This document shows, one piece after another, positions 61,685 through 64,000 of a stretch of 64,000 nucleotides of DNA. How positions within the stretch are numbered: position 1 is the first letter of the stretch; each line of letters begins with the position of its first letter. The notes under the pieces were generated by a model, which worked only from the letters and a program-made list of their open reading frames with translations, did not search any database and was not told the DNA's origin. The position numbers were made by a program, and so were the translations under genes. The DNA lies in assembly GCA_029027985.1 (NCBI GenBank), contig CP119076.1, positions 1,426,001-1,490,000 of the forward strand, read 5' to 3'. The DNA is from Klebsiella aerogenes. Lineage in GTDB: Bacteria > Pseudomonadota > Gammaproteobacteria > Enterobacterales > Enterobacteriaceae.

Positions 61685-63214
61685 ATGTTACTACCCTGGC
61701 TAATATTAATTCCCTTTATTGGCGGCTTCCTGTGCTGGCAGACTGAACGCTTTGGCGTAAAAATGCCGCGTTGGATCGCGCTGATTACCATGGGACTGAC
61801 GCTGGTGCTTGGCCTGCAGCTGTGGATGCAGGGCGGCTATTCTCTGACGCAATCCGCGGGTATTCCGCAGTGGCAGTCGGAATTCGTGATGCCGTGGATC
61901 CCGCGCTTCGGCATTAGCATCCATCTGGCTATTGACGGTCTGTCGCTGCTGATGGTGGTGCTCACCGGCCTGCTCGGCGTGTTGGCGGTGCTCTGTTCCT
62001 GGCGTGAAATCGAAAAATACCAGGGCTTCTTCCACCTCAACCTGATGTGGATCCTGGGCGGCGTGATCGGCGTGTTCCTCGCCATCGACATGTTCCTGTT
62101 CTTCTTCTTCTGGGAAATGATGTTGGTGCCGATGTACTTCCTGATCGCGCTGTGGGGCCACAAAGCCTCTGACGGTAAAACGCGTATCACGGCGGCCACC
62201 AAATTCTTCATCTATACCCAGGCGAGCGGTCTGGTGATGCTGATTGCCATTCTGGCGCTGGCGTTCGTTCACTTTAACGCCACCGGCGTGTGGACCTTCA
62301 ACTATGAAGAACTGCTGAAAACTCCGATGTCCCACGGCGTGGAATACATGCTGATGCTGGGCTTCTTTATCGCCTTCGCGGTGAAAATGCCGGTGGTGCC
62401 GCTGCATGGCTGGCTGCCGGACGCTCACTCGCAGGCGCCGACCGCAGGTTCCGTTGACCTGGCGGGCATCTTGCTGAAAACCGCGGCTTACGGCCTGCTG
62501 CGCTTTGCGCTGCCGTTATTCCCGAACGCGTCCGCCGAGTTTGCGCCAATCGCCATGTGGCTGGGCGTCATCGGTATCTTCTACGGCGCGTGGATGGCCT
62601 TTGCCCAGACCGATATCAAACGTCTGATTGCTTACACTTCCGTTTCCCACATGGGCTTCGTGCTAATTGCTATCTACACCGGCAGCCAGCTGGCTTATCA
62701 GGGAGCGGTGATTCAGATGATTGCCCACGGTCTTTCTGCGGCGGGTCTGTTCATCCTGTGCGGCCAGTTGTATGAGCGTCTGCACACGCGCGACATGCGT
62801 CAGATGGGCGGTCTGTGGAGCAAAATTAAATGGCTGCCGGCGATGTCGATGTTCTTCGCGGTCGCCACCCTGGGTATGCCGGGTACCGGTAACTTTGTCG
62901 GCGAATTTATGATTCTGTTCGGCAGCTACAAAGTGGTGCCGGTGATTACCGTTATCTCGACCTTTGGTCTGGTATTCGCTTCCGTTTACTCGCTGTCGAT
63001 GCTGCATCGCGCTTACTTCGGTAAAGCGAAAAGCGAAATCGCGGCGAAAGAACTGCCGGGGATGTCCCTGCGTGAACTGTCTATCATCCTGCTGCTGGTG
63101 GTGCTGCTGGTGCTGTTGGGCTTCTTCCCGCAGCCGATTCTCGACACCTCGCATGCTGCGATGAGCAACATTCAGCAGTGGTTTGTTAATTCTGTTTCTA
63201 CTACAAGGCCGTAA
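61685..63214 (+). CDS. nuoM: NADH-quinone oxidoreductase subunit M
   Basis: Antiporter-like proton-pumping subunit, 509 residues, with about 14 transmembrane segments. Signatures: FFFWEMMLVPMYFLIALWG (functional Glu) and AVKMPVVPLHGWLPDAHSQAPTAGSVDLAGILLKTAAYG (functional Lys). ATG at 61685 after AAGGAATAAAGATCGCC. Confidence 0.97.
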   Translation: MLLPWLILIPFIGGFLCWQTERFGVKMPRWIALITMGLTLVLGLQLWMQGGYSLTQSAGIPQWQSEFVMPWIPRFGISIHLAIDGLSLLMVVLTGLLGVLAVLCSWREIEKYQGFFHLNLMWILGGVIGVFLAIDMFLFFFFWEMMLVPMYFLIALWGHKASDGKTRITAATKFFIYTQASGLVMLIAILALAFVHFNATGVWTFNYEELLKTPMSHGVEYMLMLGFFIAFAVKMPVVPLHGWLPDAHSQAPTAGSVDLAGILLKTAAYGLLRFALPLFPNASAEFAPIAMWLGVIGIFYGAWMAFAQTDIKRLIAYTSVSHMGFVLIAIYTGSQLAYQGAVIQMIAHGLSAAGLFILCGQLYERLHTRDMRQMGGLWSKIKWLPAMSMFFAVATLGMPGTGNFVGEFMILFGSYKVVPVITVISTFGLVFASVYSLSMLHRAYFGKAKSEIAAKELPGMSLRELSIILLLVVLLVLLGFFPQPILDTSHAAMSNIQQWFVNSVSTTRP

Positions 63215-63220
63215 TTCGCC

Positions 63221-64000
63221 ATGACAATAACTCCACAACAACTGATCGCACTGCTACCGCTGCTGATCGTCGGCTTGACGGTGGTGGTTGTGATGCTCTC
63301 CATTGCGTGGCGACGCAATCATTTTCTCAATGCCACGCTGTCGGTTCTCGGGCTTAACGCCGCGCTGGTCTCGCTCTGGTTTGTTGGTCAGAACGGCGCG
63401 ATGGACGTCACGCCGATGATCCGCGTTGACGGCTACTCGATGCTCTACACCGGGCTGGTGCTGTTGGCGAGCCTCGCGACCTGTACTTTCGCCTACCCAT
63501 GGCTTGAGGGTTACAAGGACAACAAAGAAGAGTTCTACCTGCTGGTGCTGATTGCCGCGCTGGGTGGCATTCTGCTGGCTGGCGCTAATCACCTGGCGTC
63601 GCTGTTCCTCGGTATCGAATTGATTTCGTTGCCGCTGTTCGGCCTGGTCGGCTATGCCTTCCGTCAGAAACGTTCGCTGGAAGCCAGCATCAAATACACC
63701 ATCCTCTCCGCGGCAGCGTCGTCTTTTCTGCTGTTCGGTATGGCGCTGGTGTATGCGAATTCCGGTAACCTGTCCTTCCTCGCGCTGGGCAAAAGCCTTG
63801 CTGACAACACGCTGCACGAACCGCTGCTGCTGGCGGGTCTCGGCCTGATGATTGTCGGCCTCGGTTTTAAACTGTCGCTGGTGCCGTTCCATCTGTGGAC
63901 GCCGGACGTTTATCAGGGTGCGCCTGCGCCGGTATCAACCTTCCTGGCGACCGCCAGTAAGATTGCTATCTTTGGCGTGGTGATGCGTCTGTTCCTGTAC
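63221..64000 (+). CDS. nuoN: NADH-quinone oxidoreductase subunit N (C-terminal part missing)
   Basis: Third antiporter-like subunit. The first 260 codons lie in the window, from [18 protein letters not shown] to VVMRLFLY at the edge; E. coli NuoN has 485 residues. The conserved [31 protein letters not shown] segment is present. The frame stays open to the window end. ATG 63221 lies 6 bases after nuoM. Confidence 0.96.
   Translation, partial: MTITPQQLIALLPLLIVGLTVVVVMLSIAWRRNHFLNATLSVLGLNAALVSLWFVGQNGAMDVTPMIRVDGYSMLYTGLVLLASLATCTFAYPWLEGYKDNKEEFYLLVLIAALGGILLAGANHLASLFLGIELISLPLFGLVGYAFRQKRSLEASIKYTILSAAASSFLLFGMALVYANSGNLSFLALGKSLADNTLHEPLLLAGLGLMIVGLGFKLSLVPFHLWTPDVYQGAPAPVSTFLATASKIAIFGVVMRLFLY

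Overview
The window is chromosomal DNA from an enteric gammaproteobacterium. Almost every gene has a near-identical E. coli K-12 counterpart, and gene order follows the E. coli smrB-prmB-aroC to nuoN segment (written in the opposite direction to the K-12 map). G/C-rich third positions, REP-type repeats of the GTAGCCCGGATGAGGCG kind, loss of yfcC, and an extra gene cluster between purF and ubiX point to the Klebsiella/Raoultella group or a close relative. That genus call is an inference from sequence familiarity, not from a search.

Layout. 1-4839: start of smrB (minus), then prmB-aroC-mepA-yfcA-epmC-yfcL, a tightly packed plus-strand run. 4851-10676: a REP pair, mnmC (minus), fabB with adjacent FadR and FabR operators, yfcJ, flk (minus). 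10786-19995: pdxB-usg-truA-dedA-accD-folC-dedD-cvpA-purF, with a structured intergenic RNA candidate and a PurR box before cvpA. 20027-27096: an accessory cluster with a divergent sigma-54 activator, a very good -24/-12 promoter, a D-ornithine/D-lysine-type decarboxylase, an APC antiporter, an ornithine-racemase-like enzyme and an amino-acid permease. 27158-32101: ubiX, argT (own -24/-12 promoter), hisJQMP. 32139-33571: a second small accessory patch, a GNAT enzyme and a two-gene toxin-antitoxin-like unit with its own promoter/operator. 33742-37743: yfcH-folX-yfcG (minus), yfcF, yfcE, yfcD. 37811-41279: pta and ackA (minus). 41618-48992: yfbV, yfbU, yfbT, yfbS, yfbR, alaA, lrhA. 49646-64000: nuoA to nuoN, the NADH:ubiquinone oxidoreductase I operon, cut off inside nuoN.

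How the parts work together. Much of the window is core metabolism: chorismate, fatty-acid initiation and malonyl-CoA, folate, pyridoxal phosphate, purines, acetate overflow and respiratory complex I. The most interesting part is the purF-ubiX insert. Its genes make a coherent pathway: import of a basic amino acid, L/D racemisation, decarboxylation of the D-isomer by a fold-III PLP enzyme, and antiport of the diamine, all behind one sigma-54 promoter and a PAS-domain activator. The neighbouring argT, for lysine/arginine/ornithine uptake, also has a sigma-54-type promoter, so two sigma-54 units for basic amino acids flank ubiX.

No tRNA, rRNA, CRISPR array, insertion sequence or prophage was seen.
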